The notes under the pieces were generated by a model that was given only the letters and a program-made list of their open reading frames with translations, had not been told where the DNA came from and searched no databases. This document shows positions 9,271 to 19,585 of a stretch of 40,272 nucleotides of DNA, piece after piece. The position numbers and the translations under genes are program-made. Every line of letters begins with the position of its first letter. Position 1 is the first letter of the stretch. This DNA comes from Nitrospirota bacterium (GTDB taxonomy: Bacteria; Nitrospirota; Nitrospiria; Nitrospirales; Nitrospiraceae): NCBI GenBank assembly GCA_016200355.1, contig JACQEY010000056.1, positions 1-40,272 on the forward strand, in the 5' to 3' direction.

Positions 9271-10284
9271 TCAAAACCGATAGCTGCCTCCGAGGGAATA
9301 GATCGTATCGTGGAAATCTCGTGTCACCACCGTCGAGGCTCCCTGAGTTTGTTGGAAGGACGCCAAGAGGCTCGACGCAGCGGTGAGGCGATAGCGTAAC
9401 TCGGCCATACCCTGGTGGATATTATCATGCCGGTTGAGATGCGTGTCCCCGAGTAGATCACTGGTAAAGTCTTTGCGCCGGTAGATATAACCCAGATGCA
9501 GGGAGAGCGACTCGATCAGCGTGATGTCCGTTCCGGCCGAGACTGCGTGCAATCGGTACGAGACATCGTCATTGAATTGGATATTGCCGCGGCCATCGGC
9601 CAAGCCCCGCTCATAGATGTACCCAAGCAACATCGCCATGCGCGGATTGACGACGTACTGCACCTGTGAACCGAGGGTCCAGAACTTCGTATCGCGTTCC
9701 GCGAACGCATCGTTATACGAACGGAGGCCATAGCGCCCAATGAGCGTCAGCGTCCACGATTCGTTCACTCGATGCTCAAGCTCCGTACGCCACGTCTGCG
9801 AGGAGACGCGCTCCTCTTGGATCAGTTTGTTCCCGGTACGATGCTCGAAATTAGGGCCCAGGAACTGGTCAGGCACATTCCGGTACCGGATGAGGAGCGA
9901 CGTGTCAGGGGAGAGCCCCTGCTTGAATTGTAGCCGGTAGTCGCCGAAGTTGAAGATCGAATTATTGGTATAGATGAACCCCTGTGCTTTGACGGAGAGC
10001 TCGTTGGGCCCGAGTGTCGACGAAGAGGAGCGGATCACTTCGAGCGAGGGATCCCAGATGACATCGGATAGCTGACTCGGGAGTGCGGTCGGTTGGCTCG
10101 GGTCTTCACTGAATTTCAGGCGGCGGGCCGCAGAAAAATTGGTCACATTATTGGTGTACGAAACCTTGCTCTCGGCAATGGCGGACCACTCCGCCATCAC
10201 GCTGCGCGGGAGACAAAGCAGGACCAAGAGGCCAAGGGAGAACAGGAGACTGATGGGAAGGGGGCATCGGGCCATGAAGACCAC
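9271..10284 (-). CDS. outer membrane beta-barrel protein (start may be 10275)
   Basis: Signal peptide ending near VMA; alternating aromatic/polar strands; C-terminal LGGSYRF. Confidence 0.7.
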   Translation of the reverse strand: MVFMARCPLPISLLFSLGLLVLLCLPRSVMAEWSAIAESKVSYTNNVTNFSAARRLKFSEDPSQPTALPSQLSDVIWDPSLEVIRSSSSTLGPNELSVKAQGFIYTNNSIFNFGDYRLQFKQGLSPDTSLLIRYRNVPDQFLGPNFEHRTGNKLIQEERVSSQTWRTELEHRVNESWTLTLIGRYGLRSYNDAFAERDTKFWTLGSQVQYVVNPRMAMLLGYIYERGLADGRGNIQFNDDVSYRLHAVSAGTDITLIESLSLHLGYIYRRKDFTSDLLGDTHLNRHDNIHQGMAELRYRLTAASSLLASFQQTQGASTVVTRDFHDTIYSLGGSYRF

Positions 10285-10544
10285 TTACGGTTGACCGAAG
10301 GAGCGCACGTATCGCAACACCTGCCAGGCTTCTTTTTCTGTCGGTACGAGTGGAATAAAGGACGCCACCGCAACAGTTAATACTCTGTAAGCCCTCATTT
10401 AATTTGTAAAGCAAGAAGCCCAGACGGAGAATCAGGGTGCTAAGAAACTATTGCTTAACGGCGTCATGCGAGTTGCGCGGCACTTCTCCATTTCGCGACG
10501 AACCGTCATGAATAATGCGGACTAAAGACAAGCCGCGCGGCTTG

Positions 10545-12965
10545 CTATTTCTTCTGCTTGGCGCGAGCCAGAGCCAACGCCATAGCCATCGTGCCGGATG
10601 GCTGCGGCTGGCGCTCCGGAGCATGCCGGGGTACCGGCGGACGCCGAGTACGCGACTCGCGTGCGACTCCCGCAGAAACCTCGGTGGGCGCGCGGCTTGA
10701 GGCAGAAGCACTGACTGGCGCATCGTCGAGGCGCATGGTCAGAGAAATGCGCTGGCGCTTCACATCGACATCTAACACCTTCACCTTCACAATCTGACCA
10801 GCCTTAACAACCTCATGGGGGTTCTTGATGAATTTATTGGCTAGTGCTGATACATGGACAAGACCGTCCTGATGCACGCCGACATCGACGAAGGCGCCGA
10901 ACGCCGCGACGTTCGTCACCACGCCTTCGAGGATCATGCCTGGTTGCAGGTCGGTCAGAGACTCAATGCCCTCTTGGAATCTGGCCGTCTTGAATTCCGG
11001 ACGTGGATCGCGGCCAGGTTTTCCCAACTCAGTCAGGATGTCGCGCACCGTCGGCACACCGAACTTTTCATCGGTAAAATCGGCGGGAGATAATCCCTTT
11101 AATACCGCTGGCTGGCCCATGACATCCACGATACCTTTGCTGATCCGCGCGAGAATGCGCTCGACCACCGGATAGGCTTCCGGATGGACCGAAGAGCGAT
11201 CCAGCAGATTATCGCCGTTATTGATGCGCAGAAACCCTGCGGCCTGCTCGAAGGTCTTGTCGCCCAGGCGCGGCACCTTGCGTATCGTGGTGCGATTCGG
11301 AAATGGGCCATTCGCATCACGGTACTCGACGATGTTTTTCGCCAACGCCTTGTTCAAACCCGACACCCGTTCAAGTAATGGAGCAGAAGCTGTGTTGACG
11401 TCCACGCCCACGGCATTGACGCAGTCTTCGACGGTCGCATCGAGCGAGCGCGCCAGCGCCCGTTGATTCACATCGTGCTGATATTGGCCGACGCCGATCG
11501 CCTTGGGATCGATCTTCACCAGCTCCGCCAGCGGGTCTTGCAGACGCCGGGCGATGGAGACGGCGCCGCGCAGACTGACATCTAGATCGGGAAACTCAGC
11601 AGCGGCGAAGGCCGACGCTGAATAGACCGAGGCGCCGGCTTCACTGACCACGATCTTGGCCACTTTCTGTTCCGGCTTCTGAACCACGACTAATTTGATC
11701 ACCTCGATAGCCAGCTTGTCTGCCTCACGGCTGCCGGTACCGTTACCGATCGAGATAAGTTCGACGCCATGCTGCACGATCAACCTGGCCAACGTCGCCA
11801 ACGATCCCTGCCAATCATTGCGCGGCTGGAGCGGATAAACGGTCGCGGTCTCCAGCAATTTGCCGGTCGCATCGACCACCGCCACCTTGCAGCCCGTGCG
11901 GATGCCGGGGTCGAGGCCAAGCACGGCCTTCGGGCCTGCAGGCGCCGCCAGCAACAGCTCGTGCAGATTGCGGCCGAAAATTTTGATCGCCTCGCCTTCC
12001 GCTGCTTCGCGCAACTGTACCAGCAGTTCCGTCGTGAGATGCAAGTGCACCTTGCCGCGCCAGGTCCAATCGCAGACGCCCATCAGCCACTGGTCCGCTC
12101 GGCGGCCACGGTCTTCGATGCCGACATGCGCCGCGATCATCGCACTGCAGGGATGCGGCACGGCAGCTTCGAGTGCCTCGCCAAGGCTCAATCCAATCTT
12201 CAACACACCTAGCGTGCGGCCACGAAACAGCGCCAGCGCACGATGCGAAGGAATAGTGCGAATGGTTTCAGCATAGGCGTAGTAATCCCGAAACTTTTCC
12301 TCCTCAGCCGTTTCCTTGCCTTTCATCACGGTGGACGTGACGACGCACTGGTCCCACAGGCGGGTACGCAATTTGGCGAGCAACTCGGCGGTTTCAGCAA
12401 AACGCTCGACCAGTATGTCTCGGACGCCCTCGAGCGCGGATGTTGCGTCTGGCACGTTGATGGCCTCAACGCCATCGGCAGCAGGCTTCACGTTCAAATA
12501 CTTCACGGCTTCCTGCTCGGGGTCGAGCGTCGGATCGGCGAAGAGGGCATCGGCCAGCGGCTCCAACCCAGCCTCACGCGCGATCTGCGCTCGCGTGCGA
12601 CGCTTGGGTTTGTAGGGCAAATAGAGGTCTTCAAGCGTTTGCTTGGTCGCGGCAGCGTCGATGCTCCCGCGCAGGACGTCGGTCAATTTTCCCTGTTCTT
12701 CAATCGAAGCCAGAATCGCCGTACGGCGCAGCTCCAGCTCACGCAGATAGAGCAACCGCTCTTCCAACGTGCGCAGGTGCGTATCGTCCAGGTTGCCGGT
12801 GGCCTCCTTGCGATAACGTGCAATAAACGGCACGGTCGATCCTTCGTCGAGCAGGGTGACCGCGGCCTTAACCTGATCGGGTCCCACGCCGAGTTCCTTG
12901 GCGATGAGGGGAATAATCTTCAGCTGGGCCTCGTCTGAAACTAACTGGGTCATTGGAGAAACCAT
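10545..12965 (-). CDS. tex: Tex-like S1 RNA-binding transcription accessory protein
   Basis: [55 protein letters not shown], and C-terminal S1 domain. Confidence 0.95.
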   Translation of the reverse strand: MVSPMTQLVSDEAQLKIIPLIAKELGVGPDQVKAAVTLLDEGSTVPFIARYRKEATGNLDDTHLRTLEERLLYLRELELRRTAILASIEEQGKLTDVLRGSIDAAATKQTLEDLYLPYKPKRRTRAQIAREAGLEPLADALFADPTLDPEQEAVKYLNVKPAADGVEAINVPDATSALEGVRDILVERFAETAELLAKLRTRLWDQCVVTSTVMKGKETAEEEKFRDYYAYAETIRTIPSHRALALFRGRTLGVLKIGLSLGEALEAAVPHPCSAMIAAHVGIEDRGRRADQWLMGVCDWTWRGKVHLHLTTELLVQLREAAEGEAIKIFGRNLHELLLAAPAGPKAVLGLDPGIRTGCKVAVVDATGKLLETATVYPLQPRNDWQGSLATLARLIVQHGVELISIGNGTGSREADKLAIEVIKLVVVQKPEQKVAKIVVSEAGASVYSASAFAAAEFPDLDVSLRGAVSIARRLQDPLAELVKIDPKAIGVGQYQHDVNQRALARSLDATVEDCVNAVGVDVNTASAPLLERVSGLNKALAKNIVEYRDANGPFPNRTTIRKVPRLGDKTFEQAAGFLRINNGDNLLDRSSVHPEAYPVVERILARISKGIVDVMGQPAVLKGLSPADFTDEKFGVPTVRDILTELGKPGRDPRPEFKTARFQEGIESLTDLQPGMILEGVVTNVAAFGAFVDVGVHQDGLVHVSALANKFIKNPHEVVKAGQIVKVKVLDVDVKRQRISLTMRLDDAPVSASASSRAPTEVSAGVARESRTRRPPVPRHAPERQPQPSGTMAMALALARAKQKK

Positions 12966-13223
12966 CTGTGTTCGTTACCGATCTTTTCGAAAGCGGCACC
13001 TGCCGAACGTCAGCCACTCGGAGTCACGCGCGCTTTCTTTTTGTTAAGGTGCTGTGAAAATATTGGTCTGTGGAATTAGATCATTCAATCCGAGCAGTAG
13101 GGAACTGACGGCAAGTGTACTGCAAAAACCCCCGCGTATCCACCCCATCTATTTCACAAACCACTGTCCTTCGGCTAGATCTCAGCCTAAGACTCCGCTA
13201 CACTTCTCTAAGAGGAGAGACCG

Positions 13224-14120
13224 ATGCGCGAGGAACGGACGACAAACTACTACACACTGCTCGAACTCTTGCCCACGGCAACGGAAGCTGACATCAAAAA
13301 ATCCTGGCATGAACAAATCCAAGTCTGGCATCCGGACCGCTTCAACCATTCACCGACGTTGCACCGAAAAGCGGAAACCCGGACACAACTGATCAACCAA
13401 GCCTATCAAACCCTCAGCGACCCCATCGCACGCGCACGCTACGATGCCACGACCGAACACTCGACCTCCCGCAGGCAGCCGCCACGGCCTTCTCCTGCAT
13501 CAGGTCCACCGTCTGAATCCTACGCCTCCACCCCGCCCCGCGCGCAACAGACTGCACGGTCTCGTCAGGGCCCGCGAGGGCCCCAATCGCTCATGATGCT
13601 TTCGCGGCAAGGCCAACCCAAAACCATGGTGCCGGCCATTACGATGCTCGTCGACAGCCATGAGCATCTCCCCTACAAGTTTGAACATCTTGTCCGCATC
13701 GCCGGAACCATTCGGCAGACGCTTCCGGCAGGTGACTATGCCATTGCAGAAGCGCCAGAAATTTTCTGTGTCGAACGTCGCCGCGTGGAAGAGTTCAACA
13801 CGATCTTCTCGAATCCCTCCGACAACCGATCGCCCTTTCTCCAAGAACTCGAACCGCTCCTGGACTACCCACATCGGTTTCTCGTCATCGAAGGAACGCT
13901 TCAGTCCACCAAAGGCGGCGGGCGGCTCGGCGAATATCACAAGAACGGCATGATGGATTTCTTGGATGCACTGACAGCACGATTTGGAATTACGATCATC
14001 TACTCGGATAGCCGGGAAGAAGCGGAAGAACGAGTCGCCAATCTCGCCGCCCTACACTACGCCTACCACTTTGCCGAGCAACAGGGACTCGGTCGCTGCC
14101 TCGCGGAGGACGATTTGTAG
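13224..14120 (+). CDS. J-domain / ERCC4-type nuclease fusion protein
   Basis: N-term YYTLLELLPTATEADIKKSWHEQIQVWHPDRFN...AYQTLSDPIARARYD; C-term ITMLVDSHE...LPAGDYAI...FCVERRRVEEF...LEPLLDYPHRFLVIEG. Confidence 0.8.
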   Translation: MREERTTNYYTLLELLPTATEADIKKSWHEQIQVWHPDRFNHSPTLHRKAETRTQLINQAYQTLSDPIARARYDATTEHSTSRRQPPRPSPASGPPSESYASTPPRAQQTARSRQGPRGPQSLMMLSRQGQPKTMVPAITMLVDSHEHLPYKFEHLVRIAGTIRQTLPAGDYAIAEAPEIFCVERRRVEEFNTIFSNPSDNRSPFLQELEPLLDYPHRFLVIEGTLQSTKGGGRLGEYHKNGMMDFLDALTARFGITIIYSDSREEAEERVANLAALHYAYHFAEQQGLGRCLAEDDL

Positions 14121-14223
14121 AGCTGATGGCTCTGATGGAAAGCCGTATTTCGTGAAACGTGAGGCGTAAAACGTGAAAGTTTTCTAGCATTCAGCGTGAG
14201 GCAAACAGTGCTACCCCGTCCGT

Positions 14224-14688
14224 TCAAGTCCTCGTTCCAAATCCGAGCTGCCGCCAGGCTTCGTAGATCACCACGGCCACTGTGTTGGAGAGATTGAGGC
14301 TTCGGTTACCTGGGACCATGGGGACACGGATTCGTTGCTGCTCGGCAACCGCCTCCAAAATTTCAGCCGGCAACCCACGGCTTTCCGGACCAAACACAAA
14401 GACATCGCCGGCAGCATAATCAACCAAATCGTACCGCTGAATGCCTTTAGTGGAAACGGCAAAAAAGCGGCGATCTTTCACGCTGGCAGCGCAATCAGCC
14501 CAGCTTTCGTAAACCGTGATCGTGGCGAATTCGTGATAGTCCAGTCCTGCTCGCAGTAATTGCTTATCCTCCAGAGAGAAGCCGAGCGGCTTCACGAGAT
14601 GCAGCCTGGCTCCCGTGTTGGCGCAGAGACGGATGATATTGCCAGTGTTCGGGGGAATTTCCGGTTGATAGAGGATGACGTCAAACAT
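14224..14688 (-). CDS. trmL: tRNA (cytidine(34)-2'-O)-methyltransferase (SPOUT)
   Basis: MFDVILYQPEIPPNTGNIIRLCANTGARLHLVKPLGF and FVFGPESRGLP, RSLNLSNTVAVVIYEAWRQ. Confidence 0.95.
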   Translation of the reverse strand: MFDVILYQPEIPPNTGNIIRLCANTGARLHLVKPLGFSLEDKQLLRAGLDYHEFATITVYESWADCAASVKDRRFFAVSTKGIQRYDLVDYAAGDVFVFGPESRGLPAEILEAVAEQQRIRVPMVPGNRSLNLSNTVAVVIYEAWRQLGFGTRT

Positions 14689-14772
14689 GAGGAGGGGAAG
14701 TGTAGCACGGAAAAGTTGATTTCCCCGATGCAGATTGATGAACGGGAAAGGTGAACGACGCGGACTGGGCGC

Positions 14773-15192
14773 CTAACTCTCCTGATTGAGCGATGCCGGC
14801 AACTCGCTTCTATTCGAACGGGCTTTCAAAAATTCAATGAGTTCAATTCGTAGCGTGCGATTCAGACGTTGCCGTGCCTCAAGCGGCAGGCGAAGAAACT
14901 CCACCCCGAACTGACAACCCTGGACCCATTTGATCGTGCCGAGGTCAATGGACAGCGCCGGCATCTGATTGGGAAGCAGGACACTCACGCGCACATCGCT
15001 GCCGCAGAGAACCTCTCGATCGCACATGACGGAGCATCCCATCAGCGACAGGTTGGTCAGGACTCCTTCGCCGACAAATGGCGCCCCACCGAAGATGACA
15101 GGATAGAAAAGCGGGAACCGATGATAGGTTCGAGAATAACGAAGTGGCGCCATCACAGCCTCCGTGACATCGGATTGTACCGAAGGAGGCAC
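14773..15192 (-). CDS. PilZ domain protein
   Basis: Short protein with a PilZ-like LTNLSLMGCSVMCDREVLCGSDVRVSVLLP segment. Confidence 0.7.
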   Translation of the reverse strand: MPPSVQSDVTEAVMAPLRYSRTYHRFPLFYPVIFGGAPFVGEGVLTNLSLMGCSVMCDREVLCGSDVRVSVLLPNQMPALSIDLGTIKWVQGCQFGVEFLRLPLEARQRLNRTLRIELIEFLKARSNRSELPASLNQES

Positions 15193-15324
15193 TGTGCGCG
15201 GTATCCTACATTAGGAGGGGGAGCCTGATACAGCTTGCCCTAAATAGTAATTCTCTTTTGGAGAGCCATGTCATATCCTACACTGACTCAGTAAGAAAGA
15301 CAGCGTGTCATTAGAGGAGGATAC

Positions 15325-16383
15325 ATGGCGAGCCAAGAGAGGCAAGCCGATAACATAAGGGTATTGGTCGTTTGCGCCTCGATCCTCTGGTCCTTCGTAC
15401 CGGTGAACCCCCCTGGCCTCACACAGGCTGCTATTGGAACGGATGAACCGCCGACATTTGTGGCGTGGCCTGAAAAGGGCTTGGGACTTTCGATCGATTT
15501 AGCCGGTTTCAAAAAAGACATCGACCAGGTCAAACCGGACGGTCGCCGCTATCTCACGGCCTCACATCCCAAGACGGGACTCAACGTGGCTATCACCCTT
15601 GAGAAAGTGCCGACCCAGGTTTCAGCACAAGGATGCAGGGAACAGCTCCAACTGATACGGAAAGGCCCGCTAGTCGCCCATGGGCAAGACATCAAACTCA
15701 ACGCCGCCGGTGAAATACTGACTCTTGAATATACCCTGCGCAAGTTCCGGGGAGTCCGGCTGGACCAGAAACATATGTATGCCTGCATGGCACAAGACAA
15801 TGTCTACGCCGACATCCAACTTTCGAAGATGCACTACACCGCAGCCGATGCTCCGCTCTTTCAATCGATTCTCGAAACCGCCCGTTTGCAGCCAGAACCC
15901 TCAAGGATCATACAGCCCCAGCCACCAGCACCACCCAACAGCAGGGAATTACTCGATATAGGAAACGCGCTCTACCGGCAGAAGAACTACGCCCAAGCCA
16001 TTCCGCCCTATCAGAAAGCGTTCGAGCTTGAAAAAGCAGAGCCTCAACTCGACCGGAATCTTTGGCACGTCCTGATCGACAATTTAGGCATGGCCTATGG
16101 AATGACCGGCCGTCTCAAGGAGGCAAAAGCTACGTTTCAACAAGGAATACAAGCCGACCCCACCTACCCGATGTTTCACTACAATCTGGCCTGCACGTTT
16201 GCTGAAATGAACGACCTCGATCATACGATGCAGTCCCTCACGATAGCGTTTCGCCATCGCAAGAATCAGAATCCTGGCGACAAGGGAATGCCCGATCCAC
16301 GCCAGAACTCATCCTTTCAGCGCTTCATGAAGAATGAGACCTTCCGTAACCTGGTAAACAGCCTGGCCGCGACAAAGAGCTAA
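15325..16383 (+). CDS. secreted TPR-repeat protein
   Basis: LLDIGNALYRQKNYAQAIPPYQKAFELE...NLGMAYGMTGRLKEAKATFQQGIQADPTYPMFHYNLACTFAEM. Confidence 0.75.
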   Translation: MASQERQADNIRVLVVCASILWSFVPVNPPGLTQAAIGTDEPPTFVAWPEKGLGLSIDLAGFKKDIDQVKPDGRRYLTASHPKTGLNVAITLEKVPTQVSAQGCREQLQLIRKGPLVAHGQDIKLNAAGEILTLEYTLRKFRGVRLDQKHMYACMAQDNVYADIQLSKMHYTAADAPLFQSILETARLQPEPSRIIQPQPPAPPNSRELLDIGNALYRQKNYAQAIPPYQKAFELEKAEPQLDRNLWHVLIDNLGMAYGMTGRLKEAKATFQQGIQADPTYPMFHYNLACTFAEMNDLDHTMQSLTIAFRHRKNQNPGDKGMPDPRQNSSFQRFMKNETFRNLVNSLAATKS

Positions 16384-16430
16384 CCCACAGTATTCATGAC
16401 GGTTCGCGGCGAAATCGTTCTGCCTCTTCT

Positions 16431-16690
16431 CTACTTCGAGTCGGTCACGATACGATACTCCGTAACGTGACCATCTGAGCTAAACCTCAAGATCAGCCAC
16501 TCTGAATCGATGCGAAACAACCCTCTTTCCGGGCCCACCGGTACACAGCATCCCAATCGTTCCAGTAATTGGTCTTATCGCCTGCCCCAAGAAGCTCGGT
16601 CACGCGATCCTTCGACAGTCCAACAAGCGGAACCGTGGTAGTGAGATTATTGACCATAGGCGGTGGGCGACTGGCGAGGCTGAGTGTCAA
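16431..16690 (-). pseudogene. frameshifted small conserved protein gene
   Basis: GLSKDRVTELLGAGDKTNYWNDWDAVYR in one frame, GPERGLFRIDSEWLILRFSSDGHVTEYRIVTDSK* in another; a 1-nt loss near CGGTGGGCCC accounts for it; N-terminus read from a repeat. Confidence 0.55.
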
Positions 16691-16720
16691 CAGATTGGAA
16701 CCATTCCTGATGCCTTTAAG
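16657..16720 (+). repeat. C-family repeat copy 1
   Basis: AGGCGGTGGGCGACTGGCGAGGCTGAG...GAACCATTCCTGATGCCTTT. Confidence 0.6.
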
Positions 16721-16765
16721 TCTTGCCCCTCGCTCTCCCTCTGTGCCTGAACGTGAACTACGGAG

Positions 16766-17143
16766 GTGTACCCAGGCACGAGTCGGCAGTACAATGTGGC
16801 TATGTATAAGATGGGTGTCTTTCTCGCTATTGTGGGAGTCTCGTGGGCAAGTATGCTGCTCGCCGCTGAGAAGCCATCATCTCAAATACCGGGCTTTAAC
16901 GAGCGCTTAAACCAAGCGCTGGGGTCCGAGGGTGGTGTGCAAGTGTACAAGGATCCCGCGGGGAATGTGGGAACCATTCTCGATCCACCGGGTGGCGAGC
17001 GTCGCGTCACGGTGCAGCCGCCGCAGAGTCCGTCGATGAACCTCGGCCCTCCCCTGCAGCTCCAGAGCCCTCCATCCCAACTACCTCAGGCCGTCCCTCC
17101 GGCTCACCCGTCCCCTCCAGATTTTCCGCAGAAAGCTCGTTAG
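16766..17143 (+). CDS. small hypothetical secreted protein, proline-rich C-terminus
   Basis: Signal peptide-like MGVFLAIVGVSWASMLLAAEKP (start may be 16802); open to 17143. Confidence 0.45.
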   Translation: MYPGTSRQYNVAMYKMGVFLAIVGVSWASMLLAAEKPSSQIPGFNERLNQALGSEGGVQVYKDPAGNVGTILDPPGGERRVTVQPPQSPSMNLGPPLQLQSPPSQLPQAVPPAHPSPPDFPQKAR

Positions 17144-17270
17144 CCCACTTCATTCATGTCGGTTCGTCGGTCGGCCTGATCATCCTGATTTTTCCAATCA
17201 TGGCGCTGATCGCCTTCGCGAGCAGTTGCCCCACTCTCTCACTGGTATGACTCTCTGGGCTTGACCACAG

Positions 17271-18356
17271 CTATGCCTTCTCGAGCTTGCCATAGCGCCG
17301 CTCGACTTCATGCCGATCGCAGGACCAGAGCGCATGCGTTTTATAGTGTTCAAATTGCCCCTCTGTCGCATGACCGAAGACCCGTCGCCGAAGCTGCGCC
17401 ATTTCCTCCTGCGTCATGGGGACGAACCGCCGGACGATGGCCAGATTCTGACGTAACACCTCTCGTGAATCGATGCCGCTCACGAGCGTGGACACAGGCA
17501 AGGACAGCACGTATCGCATCGCTTCTTCGGCTGTCAGAATACCTTGCTGAATCGGTTTCCCGTTCCCACAGAGAGATTTCATGGCGAGGGGTGCGATCCC
17601 ACGCCTGAGAAGTTCCGGAAGAACCTGCCGTTCAAAACTGTTGTAGGCTGCGTCAAAGACATTCAGTGGAAGTTGGCAGGTATCGAACGGAAAGTCGTAC
17701 TTGAGCACGTTCAAATGCACGGCCGGATTCGTGTGGCCGGTAAATCCGATGAATCGTACTTTCCCTTGCTGCTTCGCTTCGGCCAGCGCCTCAACCGCTC
17801 CACCCTCTTGGAAGATACGTTCAGGATCATCGTCGCAGCCGACTTCATGAATTTGCCATAGATTCAGGTAGTCGGTACCCAATCGACGCAACGACTGTTC
17901 CAAATGCAACATGCCGATCTTTTTTCCACGGCCGTGGGTACACATCTTCGTCATCAAAAAGACCTCGTGACGATGCCCTTTCAATGCCTTCCCCATCACC
18001 GCTTCACTCCGATTGTCGTGATAGTCCCATGAGTTGTCGAAAAACGTAAGTCCGGCGTCGATGGCCTCCTGTATGATTCGACTGCCTTCTTCATCGCTCG
18101 TTTTCAGAAAGTGCCAGCCGCCGAGCCCTAAAATCGGGACCGTGACACCAGTGCGCCCCAGCTGACGACGGGGTAGCCCCTGTCCCTCCAACCTACTTGG
18201 TGGCCTTTCTACATCTGTCATCGCCCGTGCCAGGCTAGAGATCCCCGCCAGCATAACCGCCGATCCCAGCAAACCGATTCGTTTGCATACCTCGCGCCGA
18301 CCAATCATCGGTTCAGTGTTGTGTTCGCCTCGATCCTCATGTAGCGACATGCTCAT
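17271..18356 (-). CDS. aldo/keto reductase with Tat-like leader
   Basis: IGRREVCKRIGLLGSAVMLAG leader; AKR motifs LTFFDNSWDYHDNRSEAVMGKAL, LQIHEVGCDDDPERIFQ, VRFIGFTGH. Confidence 0.9.
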   Translation of the reverse strand: MSMSLHEDRGEHNTEPMIGRREVCKRIGLLGSAVMLAGISSLARAMTDVERPPSRLEGQGLPRRQLGRTGVTVPILGLGGWHFLKTSDEEGSRIIQEAIDAGLTFFDNSWDYHDNRSEAVMGKALKGHRHEVFLMTKMCTHGRGKKIGMLHLEQSLRRLGTDYLNLWQIHEVGCDDDPERIFQEGGAVEALAEAKQQGKVRFIGFTGHTNPAVHLNVLKYDFPFDTCQLPLNVFDAAYNSFERQVLPELLRRGIAPLAMKSLCGNGKPIQQGILTAEEAMRYVLSLPVSTLVSGIDSREVLRQNLAIVRRFVPMTQEEMAQLRRRVFGHATEGQFEHYKTHALWSCDRHEVERRYGKLEKA

Positions 18357-18599
18357 GACTCCACGCGTTAATCTTATAGTCCGAGTGGCACACAGACGAG
18401 CCTCTATTTGCCCCTCTCTCTAGCCAACATTGTTCACCCTCGAAAAAGATTCGTCAAGGCCGGTATGACCGAATCTTGAGGATGAGATCAACGGGTTTCC
18501 AGTCACCATACTCGTCCAACACCTAGTACGTGAAAATAGAAATGGCTAGGAGGCCATCTCGGCACTATGGAGGCAGGCGGAAAGCGAAGATTACGTCAC

Positions 18600-19022
18600 C
18601 TATGGCAGGTCCTCAACCCACAACACTCGCCTGCCATATGAGCCTCCCGTGAGCGAAGAATAAAATTTATGGTCCACCGTGACCATGACGCCATCAATGG
18701 CTTTGGCCACAGCAAGATAGAGGCAGTCGTAGACACTTTGTTGTGTATCCAACGCAAGTTGGTAGGCAGCGGCAAAGAGTCGCTCATCCGCATGACGCTG
18801 GAGCGGGAGATGCTTCAACTCCTTCAAGATCATATCGCCTTCGGCCCGAGTGAGTTCCCCTTGCCGAATCTTTTTGGCAAGGACGTTGCCGAGTTCCAGC
18901 GTGATCAATGCGGGAACATGGAGCCGATAGTGTGAATACCGCATCCGAAGGGCGTCCTCGGAGTGGATTTCAGGAATGAACCACTTGATTGCCACGCTGG
19001 CATCGACCACATAGCGACTCAC
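18600..19022 (-). CDS. VapC-type PIN domain toxin (GTG start)
   Basis: VVDASVAIKWF, LPLQRHADERLFAAAYQLAL, QSVYDCLYLAVA: PIN acidic motifs. Confidence 0.88.
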   Translation of the reverse strand: MSRYVVDASVAIKWFIPEIHSEDALRMRYSHYRLHVPALITLELGNVLAKKIRQGELTRAEGDMILKELKHLPLQRHADERLFAAAYQLALDTQQSVYDCLYLAVAKAIDGVMVTVDHKFYSSLTGGSYGRRVLWVEDLP

Positions 19023-19251
19023 CGGTCACGATCCTTACGGATGAGGTCAGCGCTGTTGCTGAACTTCCTGCCCGATCGCTTCAATCTCAACCGAAGTGAA
19101 TCAATCCGTTTCCATGCACGCTCATAGTCCGGCACGGCATCTTCCAAAATCGCCTTAACCTCAGATTGCAGCGACCTTCTATGCTCCTTCGCTCGCTTCT
19201 TCAGACGACAACCACCTTGTCATTCAGCTGCCGTACGAGCACTTGCGCCAT
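19019..19251 (-). pseudogene. FitA/VapB-like antitoxin with 1-nt frameshift
   Basis: ATG at 19251: MAQVLVRQLNDKVVVV*; next frame LKKRAKEHRRSLQSEVKAILEDAVPDYERAWKRIDSLRLRLKRSGRKFSNSADLIRKDRDR* overlapping the PIN start. Confidence 0.7.
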
Positions 19252-19463
19252 AGTTCCCTCCTTCTTATCTCTCGACTGCCATCATGATATCAGAATGATA
19301 GCAGTCGGCTACCAACCGGTCGATGATGTCGCACTCGCAAGAAGAATCACGTGACCAGCAACGTCCTGACGACGTCCTGTTCCGAATCATACGCTATCAG
19401 CTATATGTCATAAGCTTTTCAATGCTCTGGCACGTTAGGCGGCTGGTAGGATGGTTCGCTCCT

Positions 19464-19494
19464 GAAAGGTGAAATGTGAAGCGTGAAACGTTTC
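19464..19494. repeat. GTGAAACG-word short tandem repeat ending in palindrome GAAACGTTTC
   Basis: gaaaggtgaaatgtgaagcgtgaaacgtttc. Confidence 0.5.
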
Positions 19495-19518
19495 GGGTGT
19501 TCAGTGAGAGACAAACAG

Positions 19519-19585
19519 GATGCGGGAGGCGGCCGGCAGAGCTTCGGCGGATGATCAGGCCGAAATAGTTCCAGACATCTTTCCG
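19519..19585 (+). repeat. C-family repeat copy 2
   Basis: GGATGCGGGAGGCGGCCGGCAGAGC...ATCAGGCCGAAATAGTTCCAGACATCTTTCC. Confidence 0.6.

Noticed and set aside
12243-12938. 231-aa plus-strand ORF opposite tex
   Set aside because: Antisense to a strongly supported Tex CDS; composition is a shadow of the coding strand.
17144-17270. Possible hydrophobic peptide (VGLIILIFPIMALIAFAS) between the small secreted protein and the aldo/keto reductase
   Set aside because: No start codon context or complete frame that I could support; may be a remnant.
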